DNA from: Sinosporangium siamense | Lineage (GTDB): Bacteria; Actinomycetota; Actinomycetes; Streptosporangiales; Streptosporangiaceae | NCBI RefSeq assembly: GCF_016863435.1 | Contig: NZ_BOOW01000018.1 | Coordinates: 62,001 to 126,000 of the forward strand | DNA: 64,000 nucleotides | Direction: 5' to 3' | The notes under the pieces: model-generated | Told to the model about the DNA's origin: nothing | What the model saw: only the letters and a program-made list of their open reading frames with translations | The model's database searches: none | Translations under genes and position numbers: made by a program | Shown: positions 46,508 to 55,653 of the stretch, piece by piece | Layout: each line of letters opens with the position of its first letter | Numbering within the stretch: the stretch's first letter is position 1

Positions 46508-48520
46508 ATGAGCGCAAGTGGCGTGGAGGTGCCCGATCGGCTGGGCCCCTACACACTGATCCGCAAGATCGGCGAGGGGGGCATGGGGGTTGTCCACCTG
46601 GGCCGCGACGAGGAGGGCCGCGAGGTCGCCGTCAAGGTGCTCCACCCGCACGTCGCCGCCGACCTCAAGGCCCGCGACCGGCTTGAGCGCGAGGTGGAGA
46701 CCATGCGCCGGGTCCGGTCACAGCACGTGGCCGAGGTCATGGGCGCCCAGATGGCGGGCGACATGCCCTATGTCGCGACGAGGTTCGCCCCCGGGCGCAC
46801 CCTTGAGGACAAGGTGCTCGCCGAGGGCCCGCTGTCCGACCGCGAGATGGTGCGGCTGATCCGCGGCCTGTGTGAGGCCCTCGTGGCCATCCACGCGGCC
46901 GACGTGATCCACCGCGACTTCAAGCCCTCCAACGTGATGCTGGTCGACGGCGATCCCCTCGTCATCGACTTCGGCATCGCCCACCTGGTCAACGCCACCA
47001 GGTTGACGCAGACCGGCATGTTCGTCGGCACACCCGGCTATCTCGCGCCCGAGATCATCAAGGACTCCGAGATCACCCAGGCCGCCGACGTGCACGCGCT
47101 GGCCTCGACAGTGTTCTTCGGCGCCACGGGCAAGCCGCCCTTCGGCACGGGCGCGTTCGAGGTGGTCTGCTACAACATCATGGAGGGCCGGGCGCAGATC
47201 GACCTGGCCCCCGCGTGGCTGCGCGGCTGGTTGCGCAAGGCGCTCGACGTCGAGCCCGGTGCCCGGCCGAGCGCCAGGGCGCTGCTCAAGATGGCCCGCG
47301 CCCTCGACCCCGCGGTGACGAGCTTCCACGAGACGCCCGCCGAGACGCGGGTGGAGCGGCTCAGCGAGGGCACACGCGTGCTCGACACGGGGGGCACCTC
47401 GGTGCTCGACGCGGCAGGCACCTCGGTGCTCGACCCCGTGCCGGCCGGGCCGCCGGGCAGGCCGGGCGGCTCGCGGTCCGTCGACCAGAAGGACGACTTC
47501 GCCGACCTCCTGCCGCCGGTGCAATATGCCGCGCCGCCGCCCAGGCGCAAGGACCGCTCGGGTCCGCGCGAGCAGCGCATGCCTCAGCGGGCCGCCGCCG
47601 CTCCCGCGGTCGGCGCGCCCCCGCAGACCGGCGCCCAGTCCAGGGTCGCGCCCCCGCCGTACACCCCGGCCCCGCCGCCCTATCCCGACCAGCGGGTGGC
47701 CGGATATCCCGCGCCGCGCCCCACAGGACCGGCTCAGGCATATCCGCCGGCACCCCAGAAGGCCCGGCCGTACTCCCCGCCCGACACCCAGCCGCCTGCC
47801 CGGGCGGTGCGGCCGCACACCCCTCCCGCCGCGGATCGGGCGCCCTACCGGGCCGCCCACCCCGTGATCGGGGCGCTGCTGCTCGCGATCCTCGCGGGCG
47901 CGGCCTGCATGCTGCCGGTCCTCGTCAGCGCCATCGCGGTCGTGGTGGTGTTGTGCCTGCGCGTCGGCGAATACCTGTTCGGCAACCTCGCCAACCGCCG
48001 CACCGAGCGGGGCAGCAGCGCCGCCGACCCGCTCATGGTGGTGGTGGGCACACCCTGGGCGTTGATCAAGGCGGCGCTCGTCACCCTCGTGCACGTGCCT
48101 CTGTCGGCCATGGCCGGCATGTGCGTGTGGGGCATATTGCGGTTCGGCTTCGGCCTGACCACCGACTCCGCGGCGGCCTTCGCGGCGGGCGCGTTCGTGC
48201 TCGGGCTGTTCCTGCTGCCGGGCGGCGGCGCGCCGCGCAAGGCCGTCACACGCACGCTGACCGGGGTCATCCGCAGTCCCGGTGCGGCGGCGGTGATCGC
48301 CATCACGCTCGGCACGATCGCCTTCTTCGTCGTCATGACGGCGGTCGGCACGACCCCGTCCTTCCAGCCGTGGAAGCCGCCGTCGCAGGTGCTGGAGAAG
48401 CTCAGCGACGAGTTCCGGCGCACGGTGTCCGAGGGACAGATGGGAATCGTGGACGTTGTGACGGGAATGGTGGGCGATCTTATGTCTAGCCTCGGTTTGG
48501 GCTTTTTGACGCGTTGGTAA
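46508..48520 (+). CDS. membrane-anchored Ser/Thr protein kinase 2
   Basis: This 670-residue kinase shares its layout with the preceding one. The N-terminal kinase domain has GEGGMGVVHLG, VAVKVL, VIHRDFKPSN (Phe in place of the usual Leu of the RDLK motif) and VIDFGIAH. The linker carries repeated GT(R/S)VLD motifs (GTRVLDTGG, GTSVLDAAG, GTSVLDPVP). A membrane region of several segments closes the protein. The gene lies 61 nt after kinase 1. It also keeps the activation-loop block RLTQTGMFVGTPGYLAPEII, nearly identical to kinase 1, so the two are recent duplicates. Confidence 0.9.
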   Translation: MSASGVEVPDRLGPYTLIRKIGEGGMGVVHLGRDEEGREVAVKVLHPHVAADLKARDRLEREVETMRRVRSQHVAEVMGAQMAGDMPYVATRFAPGRTLEDKVLAEGPLSDREMVRLIRGLCEALVAIHAADVIHRDFKPSNVMLVDGDPLVIDFGIAHLVNATRLTQTGMFVGTPGYLAPEIIKDSEITQAADVHALASTVFFGATGKPPFGTGAFEVVCYNIMEGRAQIDLAPAWLRGWLRKALDVEPGARPSARALLKMARALDPAVTSFHETPAETRVERLSEGTRVLDTGGTSVLDAAGTSVLDPVPAGPPGRPGGSRSVDQKDDFADLLPPVQYAAPPPRRKDRSGPREQRMPQRAAAAPAVGAPPQTGAQSRVAPPPYTPAPPPYPDQRVAGYPAPRPTGPAQAYPPAPQKARPYSPPDTQPPARAVRPHTPPAADRAPYRAAHPVIGALLLAILAGAACMLPVLVSAIAVVVVLCLRVGEYLFGNLANRRTERGSSAADPLMVVVGTPWALIKAALVTLVHVPLSAMAGMCVWGILRFGFGLTTDSAAAFAAGAFVLGLFLLPGGGAPRKAVTRTLTGVIRSPGAAAVIAITLGTIAFFVVMTAVGTTPSFQPWKPPSQVLEKLSDEFRRTVSEGQMGIVDVVTGMVGDLMSSLGLGFLTRW

Positions 48521-48625
48521 AGATCTGACGTGTCTTGACCGCTTTGAGGGGAACCCCCGTGCCCGAGGCGGGTGCAGGCCGTCAGGGCCTGGGGCACGAT
48601 GTGGTTGACGTCCGGAAGGAGAGGC

Positions 48626-49930
48626 ATGGGAACCCCGGAAGGTGACCACCTCGGTCCTTACCGCCTGCTCTCGCGTCTGGGGGCGGGCGGGTTCGGCGAA
48701 GTGCATCTCGCACTCGACCCCGAAGGCCGCACCGTGGCGGTCAAGGTGCTCCACCCCCATGTCGCCGCCGACGCCAAGGCGCTGACCAGACTCGCCCGCG
48801 AGGTCGAGGCGATGCGCCGGGTGCGCGGCCGCCACGTCGCCGAGGTCCTCGACGCCTCGCTCGACGGGCGCAAGCCGTACCTCGTCACCGCGTACATCCA
48901 GGGCCGCTCCCTCGGCGTCGTGGTGGACACCGAGGGCCCGGTGTTCGGCGAGGATCTCGTACGGCTGGCGCGCGGCCTGGCCGAGGCCCTCGCGGTGATC
49001 CACGGCGCCGGGGTCATCCACCGCGATCTCAAGCCGTCCAACGTGATACTGGCCGACGGCGAGCCGGTGGTGATCGACTTCGGGGTGGCCTCGGTGCTCG
49101 ACTCCGCCTCCGTCACCGCCACGGGCGCCGTCGTCGGCACACCCGGTTATCTCGCCCCCGAGGTGCTGGAGGGCCAGGAGACCCGGCTGGAGGCCGACAT
49201 CTTCGCGTTCGGCGCCACGCTCGCCTACGCGGCGACCGGACGCCAGCCGTACGGCACGGGCACGGTGGCGGCGGTCGGCTATCGCGTCGTGCACCATGAG
49301 CCCGACCTCGACGGTGTGCCCGAGTGGCTCGCCGGGGTGCTGCGCGACTGCCTCAACCCCGAGCCGGCGAACCGTCCGGCGGCGGAGGAGCTGCTCCAGC
49401 GGCTGCCCGGCCCGATCGGGGCTCCGGGGCCGCGTCATGTGCCGCGGGTGTTCTCCCGGGCGAGGATCCCCGTTCCGCCCCCGCAGGGGCAGCCGGCGGG
49501 GGAGAGTGCGCCCGCCGCGGCGGCCGGGACCGACGTGCACAACCTGTCGACCCGCGAGTGGCGCCCCGGGCAGCAGCGTGACTCGCGCCCTTCGGCGGAG
49601 GTGGCTCAGGCCCGGCGCAGGGCGCGCGTCAGGCGCATCACCACCATCGGCGCGGGTGTGGTGGCGGCCCTCGGCGCGGCGGCGATGAGCACGGGCCTGC
49701 CCGAGGTGTCGATGCTCCTGCTCGGCCTCTACGGCACGGGGGTCGTCGTTGACGCGGGCATCGGGCTCTTCATGCGCAGGGACGTCGGCCGGGCGGTGCT
49801 CGGCCTGGGCAGCGGGCTCGGGGCGGTCGGGCTGACCTTTCTGCTGAGTGCGCTCTTCTCGCCGTTCACGCTGGGGCTGGCCTTCGCCACCGTGATCGTG
49901 GTGCTGGTGGTCCTGGCAGTGGCCGGATAG
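48626..49930 (+). CDS. membrane-anchored Ser/Thr protein kinase 3
   Basis: The 434-residue kinase is the most divergent and shortest of the triplet. Its kinase domain has GAGGFGEVHLA, VAVKVLHPHV, VIHRDLKPSN and VIDFGVAS, with GTPGYLAPE. A short linker with RARIPVPPPQG is followed by about four hydrophobic segments at the end. The ATG follows GGAAGGAGAGGC, a strong ribosome site. It is 105 nt downstream of kinase 2 and may be independently expressed. Confidence 0.9.
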   Translation: MGTPEGDHLGPYRLLSRLGAGGFGEVHLALDPEGRTVAVKVLHPHVAADAKALTRLAREVEAMRRVRGRHVAEVLDASLDGRKPYLVTAYIQGRSLGVVVDTEGPVFGEDLVRLARGLAEALAVIHGAGVIHRDLKPSNVILADGEPVVIDFGVASVLDSASVTATGAVVGTPGYLAPEVLEGQETRLEADIFAFGATLAYAATGRQPYGTGTVAAVGYRVVHHEPDLDGVPEWLAGVLRDCLNPEPANRPAAEELLQRLPGPIGAPGPRHVPRVFSRARIPVPPPQGQPAGESAPAAAAGTDVHNLSTREWRPGQQRDSRPSAEVAQARRRARVRRITTIGAGVVAALGAAAMSTGLPEVSMLLLGLYGTGVVVDAGIGLFMRRDVGRAVLGLGSGLGAVGLTFLLSALFSPFTLGLAFATVIVVLVVLAVAG

Positions 49931-50176
49931 CGACATCCGGATAGCAGCGTCCGGAACATAGTTCGGTAGGGTTGTGGAGATGGTGCCCGCTGTCGTGTAG
50001 GTTTGCAACAAAGCTACTCGCGGGTAACATTGTGGAAAGGGACCGGGGCAGTCACGAGAGCCCAGGCCACCCGCTGCCACCACGCTTTCGAGCACCTGGC
50101 AGTCTAGGCATCACGTACGTATCCGGCGCCGACCCACCGGCGGCGCACGCGAAGCACGGGAGGTCGTCCACCGGCC
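49931..50176 (+). promoter_or_regulatory. gap with probable etfBA promoter
   Basis: A TAGGGT at 49966-49971 is a candidate -10 box. No gene is seen in the 246 bp; an inverted repeat is not evident. Confidence 0.35.
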
Positions 50177-50956
50177 ATGAACATCGTCGTCTGCGTGAAG
50201 CAGGTCCCCGACACGGCGACCGAGCGCAAACTTAGGTCCGATGACAAGACGCTCGACCGTGACGCCGCGGACGGCGTCATCAACGAGCTGTGTGAATATG
50301 CCGTGGAGGAGGCGCTGCGGGTCAAGGAGGCCCACGGCGGTGAGGTGACCGTCCTCACCATGGGGCCGAGCAAGGCCACCGAGACCATACGCAAGGCCCT
50401 GGCGATGGGCGCGGACAAGGCCGTGCACCTCGTGGACGACGCGCTGCACGGCTCGGACGCCCTCGCCACGTCGTATGCGATGGCGCAGGCGCTGAAGAAG
50501 ATCGGGTTCGACCTCGTCATCCTCGGCTCGGAGTCCACCGACGCCCGCACCGGCCTGCTCGCCGCCATGCTCGCCGAGCGCCTCGGCGCGCCGCAGCTCA
50601 CCCTGGCCAACAAGGTCGAGCTGAGCGGCCAGAGCATCACGATCCAGCGCCTCACCGACTACGGCTACGACAAGGTGGAGTCCACCCTCCCCGCCGTCGT
50701 CTCGGTCGTCGAGAAGATCAACGAGCCGCGCTACCCCTCCTTCAAGGGCATCATGGCCGCGAAGAAGAAGCAGGTGCAGACCCTCGGCATCGCCGACGCC
50801 GAGATCGATGCGGCCCAGGTCGGCCTGGCCGGCGCCTGGTCCGAGGTCGTCGACTTCGCCGCGGCCCCGCCGCGCGCCGCCGGCACCATCGTCAAGGACG
50901 AGGGCGACGGAGGCTCGCGGGCCGCCGAATACCTCGCGTCCAAGAAGTTCATCTGA
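50177..50956 (+). CDS. etfB: electron transfer flavoprotein, beta subunit
   Basis: The 259-residue protein begins MNIVVCVKQVPDTATERKL, the EtfB hallmark. It also has the block YAVEEALRVKEAHGGEVTVLTMGP and the domain-interface segment LPAVVSVVEKINEPRYPSFKGIMAAKKK. It partners EtfA in passing electrons from acyl-CoA and other dehydrogenases to the quinone pool. It is 15 nt upstream of etfA. Confidence 0.95.
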   Translation: MNIVVCVKQVPDTATERKLRSDDKTLDRDAADGVINELCEYAVEEALRVKEAHGGEVTVLTMGPSKATETIRKALAMGADKAVHLVDDALHGSDALATSYAMAQALKKIGFDLVILGSESTDARTGLLAAMLAERLGAPQLTLANKVELSGQSITIQRLTDYGYDKVESTLPAVVSVVEKINEPRYPSFKGIMAAKKKQVQTLGIADAEIDAAQVGLAGAWSEVVDFAAAPPRAAGTIVKDEGDGGSRAAEYLASKKFI

Positions 50957-50971
50957 GGGAGACCAAGGCAC

Positions 50972-51925
50972 ATGGCTGAGATTCTCGTACTCGTCGAGCA
51001 GGTCGACGGGGAGGTCAAGAAGGTCACCCTCGAACTGCTGACCCTCGCCCGTTCCCTCGGCTCCCCCTCCGCGGTGTGGGCCGGCCCCGGCTACTCCGCC
51101 GACGCCAAGGCCCGCCTCGCCGAATACGGCGCCGACAAGGTCTACGTCGCCGACTCGGCCGAGATCGCCGACTACGTCGTCGCGCCCAAGGCCGAGCTGC
51201 TCGCCCAGCTCGTCGGCTCCGCCGCCCCCGGCGCGGTGCTCGTGGCCGCCACCGCCGAGGGCAAGGAGATCGCCGGCCGGCTCGCCGTCAAGACCGGCTC
51301 CGGCGTGATCACCGACGCCGTCGGCCTCGGTGAGGGCTTCGTCGCCGACCAGTCCATCTTCGGCGGCGGCGTCAACGTCCACAGCCGCGTCACCCGGGGC
51401 ACGCCCATCGTGGCCGTACGGCCCAACTCCACCGCCCCCGTCGCCACCGCGGGCGCCGGAGCCGAGGAGCAGGTCACGGTCGCGCTGTCCGACTCCGCCC
51501 GTGCCGCCAAGATCGTCGAGCGCGTCAAGCAGGAGAAGGGCGCCAGGCCGGAGCTCGCCGAGGCCGCCATCGTCGTGTCCGGCGGGCGCGGCGTCGGCTC
51601 CGCAGAGAACTTCGCCCTCATCGAGAAGCTGGCCGACACCCTCGGCGCCGCCGTCGGCGCGTCCCGCGCCGCCACCGACGCCGGGTGGTATCCGCACCAG
51701 TTCCAGGTGGGGCAGACCGGTAAGACGGTGTCGCCGCAGCTTTACATCGCGGCGGGCATCTCCGGTGCGATCCAGCACCGCGCCGGCATGCAGACGGCCA
51801 AGACGATCGTGGCCATCAACAAGGACTCAGAGGCCCCGATCTTCGAGCTCGCGGACTACGGCATCGTGGGGGACCTCTTCAAGGTCGTTCCGCAGCTGAC
51901 CGAGGAGATCGAGAAGCGCAAGTAA
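50972..51925 (+). CDS. etfA: electron transfer flavoprotein, alpha subunit
   Basis: The 317-residue protein has the EtfA FAD-binding C-terminus: [61 protein letters not shown] and [13 protein letters not shown]. The N-terminal domain starts [22 protein letters not shown]. It binds FAD and forms the heterodimer with EtfB. A strong hairpin follows the stop codon. Confidence 0.95.
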   Translation: MAEILVLVEQVDGEVKKVTLELLTLARSLGSPSAVWAGPGYSADAKARLAEYGADKVYVADSAEIADYVVAPKAELLAQLVGSAAPGAVLVAATAEGKEIAGRLAVKTGSGVITDAVGLGEGFVADQSIFGGGVNVHSRVTRGTPIVAVRPNSTAPVATAGAGAEEQVTVALSDSARAAKIVERVKQEKGARPELAEAAIVVSGGRGVGSAENFALIEKLADTLGAAVGASRAATDAGWYPHQFQVGQTGKTVSPQLYIAAGISGAIQHRAGMQTAKTIVAINKDSEAPIFELADYGIVGDLFKVVPQLTEEIEKRK

Positions 51926-51938
51926 CACCTGCTGCACG

Positions 51939-51974
51939 GAAGCGGCCGCCTCCCGGTCTGGGGGCGGCCGCTTC
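51939..51974 (+). terminator. terminator after etfBA
   Basis: A perfect 12-bp stem (GAAGCGGCCGCC with its complement) and a 12-nt loop are followed by GCCTTTAC. It lies 13 nt past the stop codon. Confidence 0.8.
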
Positions 51975-52019
51975 GCCTTTACGGCCGTGCCTGGCCGTGC
52001 CTGGCGGTCCGGCTTCTCG

Positions 52020-52110
52020 TGGTCTGTGCCGTACGGCGTGAGCCCGGCTAGCGGCTTCTCGCGGGGCGGCCGGCTGCCTTGGCTGTGCCGTACGGCATGA
52101 GCCTGGTCGG
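52020..52110 (+). repeat. imperfect ~60-bp tandem repeat with CGTACGGCRTGAGCC
   Basis: Two units share CGTACGGCRTGAGCC (52030-52044 and 52089-52103) and flanking GGCTTCTCG-type blocks. A third copy of the 15-bp motif lies at 19101-19115. Confidence 0.6.
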
Positions 52111-52169
52111 CGCCGGGTCGGAGGAGGGCGTGTCCAGGTCTGGTCGACGACGGGGGAGGCCGGACTGCT

Positions 52170-52259
52170 CGCCGGGTCACTTATCCACCAGGCCGCCGCC
52201 TCATAGATGCGGCGGGCACTGGTCGGGTTGGCCCGGGTCCACAGCGTGATGCGCTCGTT
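52170..52259 (-). pseudogene. remnant of a GNAT acetyltransferase C-terminus
   Basis: Directly after the MFS stop codon, and in the same frame, the minus strand reads ERITLWTRANPTSARRIYEAAAW. This resembles the V.LWT...N..ARRFYE..GW ending of actinobacterial GNAT acetyltransferases. No start codon or earlier domain is present, so it is at best a decayed fragment, perhaps left by a rearrangement at the MFS 3' end. Confidence 0.45.
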
Positions 52260-53465
52260 CTAGGCTGCGACCTTGATCCGCTCGCGGGGGGTGCCGGTGA
52301 CCTCGGAGTGGGCGGCGAGGCGGGGTTCGGCGCGAGGGAGGAAGCGGGCGGCCACGGCGATGAGCACGCCCAGTACCACGGCCACGCCAAGCGCCACACG
52401 TAGCGACGAGGCGTCCGAGACGAAGCCGATGACGACCGGGCCGAGCAGCAGTCCCGCGTAGCCCATGGCCCCCGTCTGCGCGATGGCCGGGCCCGGCGTG
52501 GCGGTGGCCGTGCCCGCCAGCGAGAGCGAGAGGGGCGACACGGCGGCCACGGCGATGCCGACGAAGAACATCGCGCCGATCGCCACGAGCGCGTTGGCCG
52601 CGATGACCACTACGGCGAAGGTCGCCGCGGTGGCCGCGCCGGAGGCCGCGATCAGACCGCGGGCGCCGAACCGGGACCGCACGCGGTCGGCGGTCAGACG
52701 GCCGAGCAACATGCCCGCCTCGAAGACGGGGTAGCCGAGGGCCGCGATCGCCTCGGGCGCGCCGAGGGTGTTCCGCAGGAACAGTCCGTTCCAGTCGGCC
52801 ACGGTGCCCTCGACCATGAACGCGAAGAAGGCGATAGCGCCCAGCAGGTAGACGACCGGGGGCAGGCGCCGCCCGCTCGTGCGCTCGCCGTCCGCCTCGA
52901 CCTGGCGGAGGTCGGGCAGGTAGGTGCGGCCGAGGAATACCAGGATCGGCAGGGAGACCGCGGCGACGAGCGTCACGTGGGCGGTGAAGGGCAGGCCGGC
53001 GGCGATGGCCGCGGTGCCCGCGAGACCGGCGGCGATGGCGCCGACGCACCATCCGGCGTGCATGCCGTTCATCACCGGGCGGCCGTAGGCGCGCTCGACC
53101 GTCGAGCCTTGAGCGTTCATCGCGATGTCGACCACGCCGAAGGCCATGCCGAACAGCGCGGCGGCGGCCAGCAACAGGGGATAGGTCGGGGCGAGGGCCA
53201 GCAGGACCAGCGCCGCCGCGCAGAGGGGGCCGCCGAAGCGCAGGACGCTTCTGCTGCCCACTCGTGCCATGATTCCGCGCATCGCCTGCATGGTCACCAA
53301 TGCGCCGAGACCCCACGCGAGCAGCGCGAGCCCGACCGACGACTCGGACAGTCCGAGTTTGTCGGCGATCGCGGGGATGCGGACGGTGAAGGTTCCGCAC
53401 ATCAGACCGGCCAGGACAAATGTGAGGAGCGTTCCCCTGCGGGCCGTCCTCAGGTCGCGAGTCAT
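52260..53465 (-). CDS. MFS transporter (YbjJ-like)
   Basis: The 401-residue protein has about twelve transmembrane helices. The block DIAMNAQGSTVERAYGRPVMNGMHAGWCVGA between helices 4 and 5 is typical of the YbjJ-like MFS branch, whose members are probable exporters with poorly known substrates. It shares a strand with the TetR gene upstream. Its start is preceded by AAAGGAAT-type sequence and, 47 bp further up, by a palindrome. Confidence 0.85.
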   Translation of the reverse strand: MTRDLRTARRGTLLTFVLAGLMCGTFTVRIPAIADKLGLSESSVGLALLAWGLGALVTMQAMRGIMARVGSRSVLRFGGPLCAAALVLLALAPTYPLLLAAAALFGMAFGVVDIAMNAQGSTVERAYGRPVMNGMHAGWCVGAIAAGLAGTAAIAAGLPFTAHVTLVAAVSLPILVFLGRTYLPDLRQVEADGERTSGRRLPPVVYLLGAIAFFAFMVEGTVADWNGLFLRNTLGAPEAIAALGYPVFEAGMLLGRLTADRVRSRFGARGLIAASGAATAATFAVVVIAANALVAIGAMFFVGIAVAAVSPLSLSLAGTATATPGPAIAQTGAMGYAGLLLGPVVIGFVSDASSLRVALGVAVVLGVLIAVAARFLPRAEPRLAAHSEVTGTPRERIKVAA

Positions 53466-53512
53466 GTTCCATTCCTTTTGTGAGCTAATGAGTGTTTTTA
53501 GTCGCTAGGCAG

Positions 53513-53528
53513 CCTCATACGTGTGAGG
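53513..53528. promoter_or_regulatory. near-perfect palindrome upstream of the MFS gene
   Basis: CCTCATACGTGTGAGG pairs at all but one symmetric position pair. It is 47 bp upstream of the MFS start and could be an operator, but its sequence differs from the site beside the TetR gene. Confidence 0.45.
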
Positions 53529-53599
53529 CCGTCGGGGATTCTGCAGAAAATCGGGGATCAACAGGTTTTCGAGGTTGAGGACGTGGGAAGACATAATGC

Positions 53600-53644
53600 G
53601 GTCGCTCTTTCCGCCTGGGCTGAAAGAGCGACCACCAGTTTTTT
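53600..53644 (+). terminator. orphan plus-strand intrinsic terminator
   Basis: GGTCGCTCTTTC and GAAAGAGCGACC form a perfect 12-bp stem with a 10-nt loop, followed after 5 nt by TTTTTT. No plus-strand gene precedes it. Confidence 0.7.
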
Positions 53645-53858
53645 GGCCCCGCTATGTGTGCCTAGGCGGTGTTTGCGCAGGTCATCTGGGTTCGCGGGGG
53701 TGTGTCCGGCGACACCGTGCGCCTTGGGAGTGACGGGCTGTGTGGGGCCCGTGGGGTGGCGCGGAGTGATGTGCACCCGGCAAATTGTGGGCATGCCGTG
53801 GAGAATGCAGCCTTTTGGGGGCTATTTCCGTGGATCGCGTTCCCTGAGCTGGGCGGCG

Positions 53859-54374
53859 CTATCCCTCCTGTGCCGAGAGCATCGCCAGCAGGCGTTTTTC
53901 CAGCCTGTCCTGGCGCTCGCCGTTGTAAAGCTCCGGGTCGTGGCTCGCCACATCCCACACGCCCTCGCAGGCGAGGCGGACGATCTCGGCGGCCACCGGG
54001 TCGGGCTCGTCCTCGATGCCCTCGCGATGCCAGCGGGCCATCGCCTCGCGCAGGGGGGCGAGCAGCGAGGGGTCGCCCGCGGCCCCCGTGACGACCGCCC
54101 AGCGGCGCAGGCGGCCCGTGCGCACGGCGGCGAAGGTCGCGCCCACGTAATTCGCGGAATATGTGCTGTGCCCCTGGGTGGCCACGAGCTCGTCGAAATC
54201 GGCGACAAGCCGCTCGATCATGCCTTTGATCAGGGACTCTTTGCTGCTGAAGTGATAGAGGAGGCCGCCCTTGCTGCAGCCGGCGCGCTGCGCCACGGCC
54301 GCGAGCGTCAGCGCCTGAGCACCCTGCTCGGCGAGCAGGCTCTCGGCCGCGTTCAAGAGCTCATCCTTCCTCAT
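53859..54374 (-). CDS. TetR family regulator of the MFS gene
   Basis: The 171-residue TetR repressor has a helix-turn-helix at residues ~1-45 (LLNAAESLLAEQGAQALTLAAVAQRAGCSKGGLLYHFSSKESL). A C-terminal helical domain follows. It is short for the family but complete. A perfect 16-bp palindrome covers -12 to -27 of its start, so autoregulation is very likely. The MFS gene lies downstream on the same strand and is the obvious target. It is divergent from the cysteine desulfurase gene. Confidence 0.88.
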   Translation of the reverse strand: MRKDELLNAAESLLAEQGAQALTLAAVAQRAGCSKGGLLYHFSSKESLIKGMIERLVADFDELVATQGHSTYSANYVGATFAAVRTGRLRRWAVVTGAAGDPSLLAPLREAMARWHREGIEDEPDPVAAEIVRLACEGVWDVASHDPELYNGERQDRLEKRLLAMLSAQEG

Positions 54375-54385
54375 GAGATCTACTG

Positions 54386-54401
54386 TACCGTCCGGACGGT
54401 A
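54386..54401. promoter_or_regulatory. TetR operator, perfect palindrome
   Basis: TACCGTCCGGACGGTA is a perfect 16-bp inverted repeat in the divergent gap, 12 bp from the regulator's start. It is the clear binding site of the adjacent TetR protein. Confidence 0.8.
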
Positions 54402-54489
54402 AAGGATGCAAACCTGGGGGTGGTCGTACCCGCCCGCGCCGATACCCTTGAAGGGTCAAGTAATGCAGGGCGGGAAGGGGAATGCGGCC

Positions 54490-55653
54490 GTGATTCCGGC
54501 CTATCTTGACCATGCGGCGACTACGCCGATGCTCCCCGAGGCGATCGAGGCCATGACCGCGCAACTCGGGCAGGTGGGCAACGCCTCGGCGCTGCACGCG
54601 GCCGGGCGCAACGTGCGCCGTGTGGTCGAGGAGTCACGCGAGAGCATCGCCGAAGTCCTGGGCGCCAGGCCCTCCGAGGTCGTCTTCACCTCCGGCGGCA
54701 CCGAGGCCAACAACCTCGCCATCAAGGGCCTTTACTGGGCCAGGCGTGCCGAGGGTGCGACCCGGGTGCTGATCAGCTCCGTCGAACACCACGCCGCTCT
54801 CGACCCCGCGGCCTGGCTCGGCGACCGCCAAGGCGCCGAGGTGGAGCTGCTCGACGTCGACGAACACGGCCTGGTCCACCCCGAGACCCTCCGCGCCGCC
54901 ATCGGCGCCGACCCCGGCCGCGTCGCGCTGATCAGCGTCATGTGGGCCAACAACGAGGTCGGCACGGTCCAGCCGATCGAAGTCCTCGCCGCGATCGCCC
55001 ACGACCACGGCATCCCCTTCCACACCGACGCCGTCCAGGCGGTCGGCCAGCTGCCCGTGTCCTTCGCCGACTCCGGCGTCGACGCCATGACCGTGTCGGG
55101 GCACAAGGTGGGCGGGCCGACCGGAGTGGGAGCGCTGCTCCTCACCCGGGGCAGCGCCCCCGTGCCCGTCCTCCACGGCGGCGGCCAAGAGCGCGACGTG
55201 CGTTCCGGCACCCTCGACGCCCCCGCGATAGCCGGCCTCGCCGCCGCCCTCCGCGTGGCGATCGGGCAGCGCGATCAACAGGCCAAAACCCTGCGCGGGC
55301 TCCGCGACGACCTCATCGAGCGCGTCCGCGAAGCCGTCCCCGACGCCGTTCTCAACGGCGACCCCGTCAACCGGCTGCCCGGCAACGCTCACTTCTCCTT
55401 CCCCGGCTGCGAAGGCGACGCGCTGCTCATGCTGCTCGACGCCAAAGGCGTCGAGTGCTCCACCGGCTCGGCCTGCTCCGCCGGCGTCGCCCAGCCCTCC
55501 CACGTCCTTCTCGCCATGGGCGCCGACGCGGCCCTGGCCAGGGGCTCCCTCCGCTTCACGCTCGGCCACACCTCGACCCAGTCCGACGTGGACCGCCTCA
55601 TCGAGGTCATCGGACCGGCGGTCGAACGTGCCCGGCGGGCGGGGTTGAGCTGA
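54490..55653 (+). CDS. iscS: cysteine desulfurase
   Basis: The 387-residue fold-type-I PLP enzyme begins [13 protein letters not shown]. It has [16 protein letters not shown] (PLP lysine) and [10 protein letters not shown], the mobile loop with the catalytic cysteine. It removes sulfur from L-cysteine to a persulfide for tRNA thiolation and Fe-S clusters. The nearby mnmA would take that sulfur, so the two probably work together. The GTG start follows GGGAAGGGGAAT; the in-frame ATG 27 nt earlier is an alternative. Confidence 0.92.
   Translation: MIPAYLDHAATTPMLPEAIEAMTAQLGQVGNASALHAAGRNVRRVVEESRESIAEVLGARPSEVVFTSGGTEANNLAIKGLYWARRAEGATRVLISSVEHHAALDPAAWLGDRQGAEVELLDVDEHGLVHPETLRAAIGADPGRVALISVMWANNEVGTVQPIEVLAAIAHDHGIPFHTDAVQAVGQLPVSFADSGVDAMTVSGHKVGGPTGVGALLLTRGSAPVPVLHGGGQERDVRSGTLDAPAIAGLAAALRVAIGQRDQQAKTLRGLRDDLIERVREAVPDAVLNGDPVNRLPGNAHFSFPGCEGDALLMLLDAKGVECSTGSACSAGVAQPSHVLLAMGADAALARGSLRFTLGHTSTQSDVDRLIEVIGPAVERARRAGLS

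Larger units (their letters stand above)
53466..53858. other. gap between MFS and TetR genes with palindrome and orphan terminator
   Basis: There is no supported gene in this 393-bp stretch. A palindrome lies at 53513-53528 and a plus-strand terminator at 53600-53644. The region from about 53466 to 53600 may therefore encode a small RNA. Confidence 0.45.

Noticed and set aside
46718-50095. Very long open frame (1125 codons) on the minus strand opposite the three kinases
   Set aside because: It is antisense to three genes with complete kinase motifs. Its translation is rich in Arg, His, Gly and Glu without domains. Long antisense frames are expected at this GC content.
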